Shown: positions 33,405 through 41,950, counted from the stretch's first letter. The stretch: 64,000 nucleotides of DNA from Myxococcales bacterium (GCA_016712525.1 JADJQX010000001.1:2232001-2296000), one strand, 5' to 3'. A program made the numbers and translations. The notes: a model not told the origin generated them from the sequence alone.

Positions 33405-33440
33405 AGGCCCGTGCCCCGACGAGGGAGCGCGGGCCTTCTT
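33405..33440 (+). terminator. Probable terminator after the C1 peptidase gene
   Basis: AGGCCCG (33405-33411) pairs with CGGGCCT (33430-33436) across an 18-base loop and is followed by TCTTCG. It sits 27 bp after the stop. The long loop and short T-run make it a moderate case. Confidence 0.55.
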
Positions 33441-33463
33441 CGTGTGCGTGCGAGACGCTCGGA

Positions 33464-33829
33464 TCAGCCTTCGACGAGCGTCTTGAACGAGCCGTCCGCG
33501 ATCGCCTTCTCGAGATCGACCGCGCCGCCGAACAGCTTGCCCTTCACGAACACCATCGGGAAGGTGGGCCAGCCCGACCACATCTTGATCGCGAGGCGCT
33601 TCTTCCACTCGCCGAGGTAGCTCCCGTACTCGAGGTACGTGAACGTGTATCCTGCATTCTTGAGGGCCTTGCGCGCGCGCTTCACGAACGGGTTCTGCGA
33701 CATGCCCACGACCACGAGGTCGTTCGACGCGACGGCCGCTTCGACCTCGGCGAGGATGTCGGCGTGGAAGGCGTCGATGGCCTTCTGCGCGTTGGGGAGG
33801 ACTTTGTCTTCGGAGAGCCGCTTTGCCAT
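33464..33829 (-). CDS. Glutaredoxin-fold protein lacking the active-site cysteine
   Basis: 121 residues from ATG 33829 (MAKRLSEDKVLPNAQ); an ATG at 33850 is possible. An N-terminal helix is followed by a monothiol-glutaredoxin-like domain: VVVGMSQNPFVKRARKALKNAGYTF, LAIKMWSGWPTFPMVFVKGKLFGGAVDLEKAIADG. The WPTFP loop with its cis-Pro and the GG-x-D glutathione-binding end are conserved. The position of the catalytic Cys (C in CGFS or CPYC) reads M-S-Q-N near residue 42, so redox chemistry is not expected. It may bind glutathione, a cofactor or another protein structurally. I see no frameshift that would explain the loss. Confidence 0.82.
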   Translation of the reverse strand: MAKRLSEDKVLPNAQKAIDAFHADILAEVEAAVASNDLVVVGMSQNPFVKRARKALKNAGYTFTYLEYGSYLGEWKKRLAIKMWSGWPTFPMVFVKGKLFGGAVDLEKAIADGSFKTLVEG

Positions 33830-33909
33830 GGCGCGAGCATTCCACGTCACGTGGCGCGACGTGCCTTCCTTTTCGTAAGTTCACGATCCGCGCCTCTTGC
33901 CGGCGTGGC

Positions 33910-33938
33910 TTGACCGCGGCCCCGACACAAACTATCCC
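33910..33938 (+). promoter_or_regulatory. Candidate sigma-70 promoter
   Basis: TTGACC (33910-33915), a 17-base spacer, then TATCCC (33933-33938). Five of six matches at -35 and a weak -10. It faces the small gene at 34069; the 5' leader would be about 120 bases. Confidence 0.35.
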
Positions 33939-34068
33939 CCGCGTCGGTCAATCGAAGCGGTGCGTGGTCGGGTGCGGTGTTCCGCGGTCCGTCGGCGCAG
34001 GGTAAGGCTCACGCCCGCCCATCCCCATGTGGGCTCCGTCGCTGTGTCCCTCTCGAGGCGGTTACTGG

Positions 34069-34308
34069 ATGGGCTTCAGGATGTCGTGGCCGGAGATTCG
34101 TCTGAACGACGACTATCGAGGCCGCTGGGTTGCGCTCGACGACTGCACGTACGACTCGAAGACCGGCAAGCCCTCGTCCGGCAGCGTGGTCGACGCCGAC
34201 GACGACCTCGTCGTCCTGTGCAACCGCATGCGCGACAAGAACAGCCGGCACTGCGCCATCCTGTTCTGCGAGGACGAAGAAGAGCCGCCGAGCGGCCGCA
34301 GCCACTGA
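34069..34308 (+). CDS. Small DUF5678-like protein
   Basis: 79 residues, acidic. Core: DYRGRWVALDDCTYDSKTGK, VVDADDDLVVLCNRMRD, HCAILFCEDEEEPP. The opening 'Y.G.WVAL' followed by a strand and 'V.dadddL..L...' recalls DUF5678 proteins, small cytoplasmic proteins of unknown role; here an extra loop with Cys is inserted. Start at ATG 34069 is favoured by GAGGCGG eight bases upstream; ATG 34027 and 34081 are alternatives. Three Cys and one His could bind metal, but no standard motif is present. Confidence 0.6.
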   Translation: MGFRMSWPEIRLNDDYRGRWVALDDCTYDSKTGKPSSGSVVDADDDLVVLCNRMRDKNSRHCAILFCEDEEEPPSGRSH

Positions 34309-34397
34309 CCGACAGGCCTCGACCCGCGCGTCGATGGGCCTCCAAATGCCCGGAACGCTTGAGGTTTCGGGCGCGCTTCGGGTGAGCCCGCGCGCCG

Positions 34398-35444
34398 CTA
34401 TTTGACGACGGGGCGCAGGATGGTGCGGCCGTCTTTCTCGGCCACCTCGAAGTCGATCTCTTTGCCGGCGTGCTGACCACGGAGACGCTCGGTCGACGAG
34501 CGCAGGCTCTTCGCGACGCTCTCGAAGGTCGTGGTCGCGGTCGACTCGCCGCGCATGCGCTTCTCGCGGATGTACTGGGCGTAGAGCTGACGCACACGAT
34601 CGTCGCTGAGGTCTCCCGGGGCGGGGCGCGCGGGGCTCGGCTTGGCCGTGACCTGCGTGGTCGAGGCGGGGCCTTGCCCACGCGGCGGAATCGGCCGGAT
34701 CTTGGGGCGCGAGTCGGCCGCGGGCGGCGGCGCGGGATCGGTGCGCGGGCCCGTGTCGTAGCGATCGGTGCTGTCGGACCACGCGTCGCTACCGCTGCGG
34801 CTCTGGGCCTCTTGAACCGAGATCGGCCGAAACGCCTGCGGCACCGTGTCCGGAGAGAGTGACGCGGGCGCCTTCTGTTTGTGCGGGAAATACTCGGCTG
34901 GATCCGGCGGCGGCGGCTCGGTGTCCCACGTGGGCGCGCGGTACGGGGCCATGCCTCCGACGCGCATGGCGTCGGCCGAGGGCGCGGGGGGCCTCTCGGT
35001 GTCGCGCGCGTCGTCGTCGTCGGCACCGAGCTTGGCGAGGAACTCGTCGTCGCTCATGTCGTCGAGCTCACCGAGATCGACGTCGATGTCGAGCTCGAGG
35101 TCGGCCTCTTTGGCCTTTCGCCGCCGGTCCGCGTCGGCCCCGAAGCGCTCTTTCGCCCGCTGGATGTGGCGCTTGTACGTGCCCTCCTCGATCTGGCGGC
35201 AGATGCGCTGCCAGTACGTCTGGTAGGTGCTGTACTTCTGCACGGCCACGTTGAGGCGGAAACGCAGCGCCGTGTTGCGGAAGTTCTCCTTCCGCAGGAT
35301 CTGGAAGCGCCGATCGATGTCCTTGCGCTGGACCTGGGGCTCGAGCTTCTCGTAGCCCATGAAATACTGGTCGTAGAGCGCGCGAAGCCGGTCGAGCCGT
35401 AGCTCGAGCTCGGAGATGTTCATCTCGATCTCTTTGAGTTCCAA
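34398..35444 (-). CDS. Conserved coiled-coil protein, unknown function
   Basis: 348 residues from TTG 35444 (MELKEIEMNISELELRLDRL); ATG 35423 (MNISELE) is the alternative. Residues 1-115 are highly charged helices with heptad-like hydrophobics (LRALYDQYFMGYEKLEP, YQTYWQRICRQIEEGTYKRHIQRAKERFG). Residues 115-150 are acidic, 150-265 Pro/Ser-rich and probably disordered. A C-terminal region (DDRVRQLYAQYIREKRMRGE, then FEVAEKDGRTILRPVV) is folded. No signal peptide: cytoplasmic. It looks like a conserved myxobacterial protein; I cannot name a family or role. Confidence 0.72.
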   Translation of the reverse strand: MELKEIEMNISELELRLDRLRALYDQYFMGYEKLEPQVQRKDIDRRFQILRKENFRNTALRFRLNVAVQKYSTYQTYWQRICRQIEEGTYKRHIQRAKERFGADADRRRKAKEADLELDIDVDLGELDDMSDDEFLAKLGADDDDARDTERPPAPSADAMRVGGMAPYRAPTWDTEPPPPDPAEYFPHKQKAPASLSPDTVPQAFRPISVQEAQSRSGSDAWSDSTDRYDTGPRTDPAPPPAADSRPKIRPIPPRGQGPASTTQVTAKPSPARPAPGDLSDDRVRQLYAQYIREKRMRGESTATTTFESVAKSLRSSTERLRGQHAGKEIDFEVAEKDGRTILRPVVK

Positions 35445-35644
35445 GAGACGGCCCTACGTGCCGCGCGGAGCGGCTCGATGATTCTAACCCTGGGCCGCTG
35501 ACGGAATCCACAAGGCTTCCGTGCCGTCCTGAAACGGTCGAGCCAACCGGACGAAAATCGATGGGCCGTCGGGCTTACCGTTCGTTCAGCTATGGCGCAC
35601 CGAGGCGGACCTCGGAGGGGGTCGATCGGGCAGCCGCCCGCGTT

Positions 35645-36628
35645 TCAGAGCGGCGTGACGCGGACGTTGTCGAAGCAGACCTTCGCGTCCCAGTCGTTGA
35701 AGCCGAAGTGGTCGTGGCCCATGCCCTGGAGCGGCTGAGGGTCGTGGAACGAGTGCATTTCTGCTCCGTTCACGTACCAGCGCACGGTCTTCCCGTCGGT
35801 GCGCTCGATCTTGAAGTGGTAGCTCTGACCGACGGCCACGGGGCGCTTGCGGGCGTCGTCCGACTCTTTGTCGACGTGGAGCTCTTTGCGGTCGGTGCCG
35901 TGCTCGTTGATGCGCGCGAGCACGTGGATGGTGTTCTTCCAGCCGCCGAAGATCGCGAGGTAGCTCGTGGCGTTGGTGTACGACACCGTGGTCGCGGCCG
36001 ACTGGCCGTCGCCCCAGACCTCGGCCTTGAGATCGCCTTCGGGGCTCTCGCTGCGGGCGTCGAACTCGATGCGCGCGTTGATCGGGAGCACGCGGTTCAG
36101 CCACACGCCGTGGTTTCGGGCGCCCTGGCCACAGAGCCAGCCGTTCTCGATGCGCCAGGCCGACGTCTTGGCTTGGGTCCAGTCGGGGCCGAGGTTCGAG
36201 GCCTCGAGGTCCTTGTGGGGGTCTTTGTGGGGGTCCTTGTGGGGCTCTTTGGTACCGGCTTCGGTGACCGCGAGCGGGCCACCCTCGGCGGCTTGGGCGT
36301 CCGATTTTGCTAGTTCTTTCGAAGGCTTGGACGCATCTGGCTTGAGGGCTCCGGCCTCGGCCTGGGTGGCCTGGGCGCCCGCTTCGGCCGATTGGGCCCC
36401 CGAGTCTCCGGCGCCCGCGTCCGGGGCCTGCGGCTTTCGCTCGAAATCGTCGAAGAAAGGTTCGGTCATGATGCCGAACGACGGCACGAACGCGGCGACC
36501 GCGCTCGCCTGCGTGGAGGGGCCCGAGTCTTCGGGGACGGCATTTCCTGGCGGAACGCAGGCCCCGAGGGCGAGGCAGGCGGCGACCGCGGAGGGCATCC
36601 CGAGCGAGGCGAGGCGGACGATTCCCAT
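35645..36628 (-). CDS. Lipoprotein with LamG-like sugar-binding domain
   Basis: 327 residues. Start at ATG 36628 (MGIVRLASLGMPSAVAACLALGAC) with lipobox ALGAC. A linker of about 100 residues is rich in Ala/Gly/Glu and contains HKDPHKDPHKD, a three-unit repeat at about residues 145-155. The C-terminal 180 residues are a jelly-roll domain: WRIENGWLCGQGARNHGVWLNRVLPINARIEFDAR, KTVRWYVNGAEMHSFHD, CFDNVRVTPL, as in LamG/DUF1961-type proteins. It likely binds polysaccharide at the surface. Divergent from lgt, with 102 bp between the starts. Confidence 0.75.
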   Translation of the reverse strand: MGIVRLASLGMPSAVAACLALGACVPPGNAVPEDSGPSTQASAVAAFVPSFGIMTEPFFDDFERKPQAPDAGAGDSGAQSAEAGAQATQAEAGALKPDASKPSKELAKSDAQAAEGGPLAVTEAGTKEPHKDPHKDPHKDLEASNLGPDWTQAKTSAWRIENGWLCGQGARNHGVWLNRVLPINARIEFDARSESPEGDLKAEVWGDGQSAATTVSYTNATSYLAIFGGWKNTIHVLARINEHGTDRKELHVDKESDDARKRPVAVGQSYHFKIERTDGKTVRWYVNGAEMHSFHDPQPLQGMGHDHFGFNDWDAKVCFDNVRVTPL

Positions 36629-36730
36629 GGCGAGGCCTGTGTACCACGAAACCGGCCCGGGCACGGCCTGTGCGCCCCATGCGCCTTCCTGCACGACTCG
36701 CGCAGGATTTTGCTAAGAACGGCGCACGCC

Positions 36731-38509
36731 ATGCATCCGATTCTCTTTCGTATCCCGCTGCCCCACATGCCCATCAAGCTGTGGTGGGGCCTCGCGCTCG
36801 TGGCCGCGATCTCGGTCATCTACGGGCTCTACGCTCGGAGAAAGGCCGACAACGGGTCGTTCATCGGCGGCATCGTGGTGGCGCTCATCTGCGGCGTCGC
36901 CGGCTTCGCCCTGAAAGACACGAAGCTCGAGGCGACGAGCCTCCCCATCTACTCGTACGGCGTGATGCTCGGGCTCTCGCTCGTCGTCGGCTGGTACCTC
37001 ACCCTCACGCTTGCCGAGCGCGATGGCCTCCCGAAGGAGACCATGGCGAACTGCTACGTGATCGTGGCGCTCTCGGCGGTCGTCGCGTCGCGCCTCCTCT
37101 ACATCGTGACGAACCCCGACGAGTTCAAGCAGCTCGCCGACGTGTGGGATCTCCGGCGTGGTGGGCTCGTGGCGTACGGTGGGTTCGTCGGTGGGTTCAT
37201 CGCGAGCTGGGCCTACCTAAAGACGCAGAAGATCAACCTCATGCCGTGGGCCGACGTGGCCGTCCCGTCGCTCGCGTCGGGCCTGCTCGTCACGCGCATC
37301 GGCTGTTACCTCTTCGGCTGCGACTTCGGAAAGCGCCTCTCGGACACCGCCCCCGGGTTCCTGAAGAAGCTCGGGACCTTCCCGCACTGGCCCGACCAGA
37401 CGCTCGCGAGCGGCTCCGGATCGCCGGCGTACGTGCGCCACCTCGAGCTCTTCCGCGGCACGCCGCTCGGGTCCGAGGTCGTCTCGTCGAACGCGTCGTT
37501 GCCGGTGCACCCCACGCAGCTCTACGAGTCGCTCACCGGGCTCTTCTTGCTCGGGCTCCTCCTCTGGCAGCGCAAAAACCAGAAGTTCCGCGGCCAGATC
37601 TTCTTCCTCTTCACGTTCACGTACGGCGCCATCCGCTTCGTGCTCGAGGTGCTCCGCGACGACACCGAGCGCGGCTCGTTCGGTCCGGCCATCGGCGAGC
37701 ACTGGCTCATCGCGGGCTCGCTGCTCCTCTTCGCGATCGCCTTCACGTTCGGCATCGCGCTCGGCATCAAGGATCCGGCGAAGCGCACCGTGGCGCGCGT
37801 GCTCTCGTTCGTGCCCGCGATCGTGGCGTTCGTGATGTTGCGCCCGGCCTCGTTCGGCAAATCCGAGGTCGTGCAGCTCTCGACGAGCCAAGGCATCGGC
37901 CTCGCGTCGGCGCTGCTCTGCGCCTTCTACTACGCGAAGCTCTGGGAAGAGGCCCGCAAGAACCCTGCGGGCGCGATGTCGAAGGCCACGCTCGGCGAAG
38001 GCGCCGCCAAAGAGACGAAGGCGGCCGACGGCGACGACAGCGAGACCGACAACGACCCCGACAAGCTCCCCAAGCTCGAGGATGACGGCGAGGTGGAGCC
38101 CGGCGACGAGACCCGCGCGGAGGCGCCCGTCTCGAAGGCCCTCGGCAGCAAGAAGAAGGGCCTCAAGAAGAAGGCGAAGCCCAGGGCCGCCGACGTCGAC
38201 GACGAGCCCAAGGACGAGGACGAGAAGGCCGAATCGAAGGACGAGAAGGCCGAATCGAAGGACGAGAAGGCCGAATCGAAGGACGAGAAGGCCGAATCGA
38301 AGGACGAGAAGTCCGAATCGAAGGACGAGGAGGCCGAATCGAAGGACGAGAAGGCCGAATCGAAGGACGAGAAGGCCGAATCGAAGGACGAGAAGGCCGA
38401 ATCGAAGGACGAGAAGGCCGAATCGAAGGACGAGAAGGCCGAATCGAAGGACGAGAAGGCCGAATCGAAGGACGAGAAGGCCGAATCGAAGGACGAGAAG
38501 GCCGACTGA
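36731..38509 (+). CDS. lgt: Prolipoprotein diacylglyceryl transferase with long repetitive tail
   Basis: 592 residues; a normal Lgt is about 280. Transfers diacylglycerol from phosphatidylglycerol to the lipobox Cys of prolipoproteins in the inner membrane, the first step for the many lipoproteins in this window. About ten membrane segments lie within residues 1-420. Family motifs: IYSYGVMLGLSLVVGWYL, GGLVAYGGFVGGF, HPTQLYES, YGAIRFVLEVLRDD. In the signature usually read as GRxGNxxN, the sequence is TRIGCYLFGCDFG, so Asn is replaced by Cys. Residues 425-592 are a soluble acidic/Lys-rich tail ending in 13 copies of DEKAESK. Start ATG 36731. Confidence 0.9.
   Translation: MHPILFRIPLPHMPIKLWWGLALVAAISVIYGLYARRKADNGSFIGGIVVALICGVAGFALKDTKLEATSLPIYSYGVMLGLSLVVGWYLTLTLAERDGLPKETMANCYVIVALSAVVASRLLYIVTNPDEFKQLADVWDLRRGGLVAYGGFVGGFIASWAYLKTQKINLMPWADVAVPSLASGLLVTRIGCYLFGCDFGKRLSDTAPGFLKKLGTFPHWPDQTLASGSGSPAYVRHLELFRGTPLGSEVVSSNASLPVHPTQLYESLTGLFLLGLLLWQRKNQKFRGQIFFLFTFTYGAIRFVLEVLRDDTERGSFGPAIGEHWLIAGSLLLFAIAFTFGIALGIKDPAKRTVARVLSFVPAIVAFVMLRPASFGKSEVVQLSTSQGIGLASALLCAFYYAKLWEEARKNPAGAMSKATLGEGAAKETKAADGDDSETDNDPDKLPKLEDDGEVEPGDETRAEAPVSKALGSKKKGLKKKAKPRAADVDDEPKDEDEKAESKDEKAESKDEKAESKDEKAESKDEKSESKDEEAESKDEKAESKDEKAESKDEKAESKDEKAESKDEKAESKDEKAESKDEKAESKDEKAD
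38219..38506 (+). repeat. 21-bp coding tandem repeat (13 copies) in lgt
   Basis: Thirteen head-to-tail 21-bp units coding DEKAESK, plus a partial fourteenth unit. Eleven are the same at protein level; unit 5 reads DEKSESK and unit 6 DEEAESK. The near-identity at DNA level suggests recent slippage expansion. The encoded tail is hydrophilic, with alternating Lys and Glu, and probably helical or disordered in the cytoplasm. Confidence 0.95.
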
Positions 38510-38529
38510 GCCGGTCGAGGTCGATGACG

Positions 38530-38561
38530 GGGGCTGGTCTCTTCGAGATCGGCCCCTTTTT
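38530..38561 (+). terminator. Intrinsic terminator after lgt
   Basis: GGGGCTGGTCTC (38530-38541) pairs over 12 positions with GAGATCGGCCCC (38545-38556), with two G-T wobbles and a TTC loop, and is followed by TTTTT. A strong rho-independent terminator 20 bp past the lgt stop. Confidence 0.9.
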
Positions 38562-38572
38562 CGTGGGATTGG

Positions 38573-39478
38573 TTACAGGGCAGCGCGGCGGTCCGATTGA
38601 GGCGGGAGGCCGAACTTTCGGCTGTACTCGCGGCTGAACTGCGACGGGCTCTCGTAACCGACCTCGAAGGCGGCCGTCGACACCGAGTGTCGCCCCGTGC
38701 GTAGGAGCGCCCGTGCCTCCGCGAGCCGTAGGTCCTTCTGGTATTGCAGCGGCGTCGTTCGTGTGACCGAGCGGAAGTGCTTGTGGAACGACGAGGGGCT
38801 CATGCCGGCGTGGCGCGCGAGAGCCCCGATGTCGAGCGGCCCGCGGAAGCCCTCGCGCAGCGAGCCTATCGCGTCGGAGATCCGGCTCGCGTAGCTGTCT
38901 CTCCGAAGGAGCGAGCGGAGCATGCCGCCCGAGCTCGACACCAGAAGACGGTAGTGAAGCTCGCGTCGAACGAGCGGGGAGAGCACCCGGGCGTCCTTCG
39001 GATGGTCGAGGAGGTCGAGGTAGCGCAGGACCACGGCCATGGTGGGCGCGTCGAGGTCGGCCATCTTCAACGCCGCCTCCTCCTCTTCGACGACCGTCTC
39101 GACGTCGCCGACCTCGGCGTACAAGCTCCGGAGCGTCCCGAGATCGAGCCGAATCACGAGGGCGAGGTACGGTGCCGCGGGCGACGCTCGCTCGATGCGG
39201 CTCAGGACCGGGATGTCGTGGCTGACGACGACGCTCTTTCCGGCCGACAGGGTCACGGTCTGGTCCCCCGCCGTCGTGACCTTCGATCCCTGGACGATTA
39301 GGCATACGAGGGGCTCGTAGAGGGTTGCCTCGAAGCCGGTCGGGTGTGTGGACCGAACGAGGGTCAGCCCATCGAGCGGCGTCATCGTGGCCGGGTCGTC
39401 TGCCGGTATCGTATTGATATTATGTTCGATTTTCGAGAAGTGACGGCCGATCGAATCGGCCAGAGCCTCGAGCTTCAT
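38573..39478 (-). CDS. AraC-family transcriptional regulator
   Basis: 301 residues. The N-terminal AraC-type cupin domain (residues 25-190; LYEPLVCLIVQGSKVTTAG, GKSVVVSHDIPVLSRI) is the effector-binding type found in regulators of oxidoreductase genes. The C-terminal pair of helix-turn-helix units lies at about 195-295 (LDIGALARHAGMSPSSFHKHFRSVTRTTPLQYQKDLRLAEAR and AAFEVGYESPSQFSREYSRKFG). GAGGAG precedes the ATG. Divergent from the dehydrogenase at 39641, with 162 bp between; regulators of this type commonly control such a neighbour. Confidence 0.92.
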   Translation of the reverse strand: MKLEALADSIGRHFSKIEHNINTIPADDPATMTPLDGLTLVRSTHPTGFEATLYEPLVCLIVQGSKVTTAGDQTVTLSAGKSVVVSHDIPVLSRIERASPAAPYLALVIRLDLGTLRSLYAEVGDVETVVEEEEAALKMADLDAPTMAVVLRYLDLLDHPKDARVLSPLVRRELHYRLLVSSSGGMLRSLLRRDSYASRISDAIGSLREGFRGPLDIGALARHAGMSPSSFHKHFRSVTRTTPLQYQKDLRLAEARALLRTGRHSVSTAAFEVGYESPSQFSREYSRKFGLPPQSDRRAAL

Positions 39479-39640
39479 CGGCGTGCTCTCCTCGTCGCGT
39501 CACCACGACCGTAGCACTCTGCCTCGCGCCGTGACCGATGGGCTGACGCTCTCGATAGGAATAGGCAAGCCTTCGCGAGGTTGAGGCATGCGCCTCGCTA
39601 CGCGGGGGCCTACAGTCGACCTCACCTACGGAGGACGCGC

Positions 39641-40612
39641 ATGGACCCCATCGAGACCAAGCACCTGAAGACCGTCATTGAGAAGCACACCCGCGACATG
39701 ACCGGGCGTGTCGTAGCCATCACCGGGACGACCAGCGGGACGGGCTTCGTCTGCGCGCGCGAGCTCGCGAAGCTCGGGGCCACGGTGCTCTTGCTCAACC
39801 GGGAGAGCCCCCGTTCGAGCGCGTCGCTCGCCGAGCTCCGGGCCGCGGTCCCCGGCGGCAAGTTCGAGGCGATCCCCTGCGATTTGCAGAGCTTCGCGAG
39901 TGTCAGGGCCGCCGCGGAGGCGATCCGGGCCAAGTTCGAGCGGCTCGACGTGCTCTGCAACAACGCCGCCGTGATGGCGTTCCCCGATCAGGCCACGGGT
40001 GACGGGTACGACGTACAAATGCAGACCAACGCCATCTCTGCCTTCCTCCTGACGAAGGAGCTCATGGGGCTCTTGCGGAAGAGCGACGACGGGCGCGTGG
40101 TCAATCACAGCTCGAACGCGCGGCGCGGCGCCCCGCACGAGCCGAGGTACTTCGGCAAGAACGGCGGCAACCTCGGCGGGGACGGCACCGAGCAAGAGGC
40201 CTTCGCCTTCGAGGGGCCGCGTTGGCAGCGGTACCACCAGTCCAAGCTCGCGAACTGCACGTTCACCTACGGCCTCCAAAAGCGGCTCGATGCGAAGGGG
40301 ATCACGAACGTGAAGGCGCTGCTCGCGCACCCGGGGCTCGCCATCACCGGCCTCGCGACGACCACCGCGGCCACGGGAGGCATGGACCTCGGCCACGGGA
40401 TCATGACGCAGGCGCAGTCGGCCGAGGACGGCGCCCTGGGCATCCTCCGCGCGTGCGCGGATCCTCACGTCGAGGGCGGGGATTTCTTCGGTCCACCGGG
40501 CTGGACGGGGTTTCCCGAGAAGCTGCCGCCCGAGGAGCTGCTGACGGACCCTGAGAACGTTCGCATCGCCTGGGAGGGGTGCGAGGCTGCAGTCGGCGAG
40601 TTTCCGCTGTAG
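39641..40612 (+). CDS. Short-chain dehydrogenase/reductase
   Basis: 323 residues. NAD(P)-dependent oxidoreductase with Rossmann motif TGTTSGTG near residues 28-35 (classical TGxxxGxG), CNNAAV near 110 (NNAG type) and active site YHQSK near 197, with a Ser in NHSSNAR upstream. The C-terminal extension (FFGPPGWTGFPEKLPPEELLTDPENV) resembles the retinol-dehydrogenase/WWOX-like branch. GGAGGACGCGC precedes ATG 39641. A terminator lies 30 bp past the stop. Probably regulated by the divergent AraC protein; the substrate is unknown. Confidence 0.92.
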   Translation: MDPIETKHLKTVIEKHTRDMTGRVVAITGTTSGTGFVCARELAKLGATVLLLNRESPRSSASLAELRAAVPGGKFEAIPCDLQSFASVRAAAEAIRAKFERLDVLCNNAAVMAFPDQATGDGYDVQMQTNAISAFLLTKELMGLLRKSDDGRVVNHSSNARRGAPHEPRYFGKNGGNLGGDGTEQEAFAFEGPRWQRYHQSKLANCTFTYGLQKRLDAKGITNVKALLAHPGLAITGLATTTAATGGMDLGHGIMTQAQSAEDGALGILRACADPHVEGGDFFGPPGWTGFPEKLPPEELLTDPENVRIAWEGCEAAVGEFPL

Positions 40613-40643
40613 TCCGCCTCGCTTCGTGAGCCTCACGACGAAG

Positions 40644-40680
40644 CGCCCCGGTGAGCTCGAGGCTCCCGGGGCGTTCTTTC
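40644..40680 (+). terminator. Intrinsic terminator after the dehydrogenase
   Basis: CGCCCCGG (40644-40651) and CCGGGGCG (40666-40673) form a perfect 8-bp stem, with an inner AGC/GCT pair in the loop, followed by TTCTTTC. It lies between the convergent dehydrogenase and ferritin-like genes. Confidence 0.75.
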
Positions 40681-40697
40681 GTGGGGAGGGATGAGGG

Positions 40698-41780
40698 TCA
40701 GGCGGCCACGGGCTCGCGCAAGAAGAGGTGGATCTTGAGGCCGCGCACGAGGCGCTTCGCCTCTGCCGCGTCGGGGAGGCCGAGCGGGTCGCGCACCTCG
40801 AAGGGCACGTGGACGTCGGCGGCGGAGCTCAGCTCGCGGACTGCGGCGTCCATGGCGGCCTCGACGCGGGCGCGCTCGTCGCTCGAGAGGCGCGGCAGGA
40901 TCCACGCGTGCACGGACCACGCGAGCTCGGCGTGGGCACACTCGTCGCGGTAGACGCGGTCCATGAGCTTGCGCACGTCGATGCGCGACGCGTGCTTCGC
41001 CTGGTACCCCGCGACGACGGCGCCGTAGGTTTCGCGGACGCACCCCTCGACCGCGTTCTCGAGCGCGATGTCGACGAGCTCGCGCACGGCGCCGTGAGGG
41101 ACGGGTGTGGTCGAGAGCGTCGCGCCTTCGCGGACGGCGAGGTTCCCCATCATGCGCGCGTGCACGACCTCGTCGGCCTCGGCGCGGAGCGACGCGAGGA
41201 GCAGGTCCTCGGGGGCGCCGTAGTGCGAAAGCTCACGGTGGAGGATGCGGAACGCGTCGATCGAGACGCGCTCGAGATCGGCCGCGTGGGCGAGCCATCC
41301 GGCCACGGTCGCCTCGGGGCGGGGCTCGACGTAGCCTTCGGGCCTGCGCCCCTCGACGCACGAGTAGCACTCGAACGACGGGCCCGGGAGATCGTCCTTC
41401 AGGTACGCGGAGCACGAGTAGTACTGGCGGCCGTTGTCGGCCTGGGGGCAGACCTTCGCGCACTCGGCGGGGCTCATGCCGTCGGTCGGGTCGACGCCCT
41501 CGGGCACGCCGCACGCGTGGTGGAACACGTCGGTGCACGCGCCGTCGCCGCGGACCTTCTGCGGGGGGGTGGTGCAGCCTGCGTCCGGCTTGGGGGGCGG
41601 GGGAGGGGTCGTGCCGGTCGTCGTGGGCGTGGGGACCGTGGTCGGGAGGGTCGTCGGTGCCGTGGTCGAGGTGGTCGTCGGGGAAGGGGAGGGCGTGGTC
41701 CCCTCGTCGACCTTGCCGCCGCATGCGGCGAGTGAAGCGGTGGCGAGCACGTGGGCGAGGATGGGAGCGATGCGGCGCAT
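40698..41780 (-). CDS. Ferritin-like-domain lipoprotein
   Basis: 360 residues. Start at ATG 41780 (MRRIAPILAHVLATASLAAC), lipobox SLAAC. A Thr/Pro-rich linker (residues 30-70) is followed by a Cys-containing segment (CTTPPQKVRGDGACTDVFHHACG ... CAKVCPQ ... YYSCSAYL ... FECYSCVEG), then a four-helix region from about 160: LERVSIDAFRILHREL, RAEADEVVHARMM, ENAVEGCVRETYGAV, RDECAHAELAWSVHAW. The E, ExxH, E, ExxH pattern fits a ferritin-like di-iron site. Exported ferritin-like proteins with such Cys clusters are poorly studied; function unknown. Confidence 0.82.
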   Translation of the reverse strand: MRRIAPILAHVLATASLAACGGKVDEGTTPSPSPTTTSTTAPTTLPTTVPTPTTTGTTPPPPPKPDAGCTTPPQKVRGDGACTDVFHHACGVPEGVDPTDGMSPAECAKVCPQADNGRQYYSCSAYLKDDLPGPSFECYSCVEGRRPEGYVEPRPEATVAGWLAHAADLERVSIDAFRILHRELSHYGAPEDLLLASLRAEADEVVHARMMGNLAVREGATLSTTPVPHGAVRELVDIALENAVEGCVRETYGAVVAGYQAKHASRIDVRKLMDRVYRDECAHAELAWSVHAWILPRLSSDERARVEAAMDAAVRELSSAADVHVPFEVRDPLGLPDAAEAKRLVRGLKIHLFLREPVAA

Positions 41781-41950
41781 GCCGCCGCGGATGCATGGGG
41801 TGTGCCTCTCGGGAGAGGGCGAAAGGGGGCGGGTTCGAGGGGGAGCGGTGGGGGCGTGTGTGCCAGAGCGCGCCATGGGCGGTGTGGGCTGTCGTGCCGT
41901 GGCCCGTGGCCTGGGTGGCCTTTCGGGGGCGTGAGACCTCTAAGTGAGGA

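Noticed and set aside
33890..34030. Possible tRNA or structured RNA between the glutaredoxin-like and DUF5678-like genes
   Set aside because: No acceptor, anticodon or T-arm pattern could be assembled; a plain promoter is more likely.
38219..38506. CRISPR-like repeat array
   Set aside because: The 21-bp units are contiguous, have no spacers and encode protein in frame.
38163..39305. Minus-strand frame reading repeated RPSRPSI units
   Set aside because: It is the antisense of the lgt DEKAESK repeats and of the AraC gene; no start signal and no independent support.
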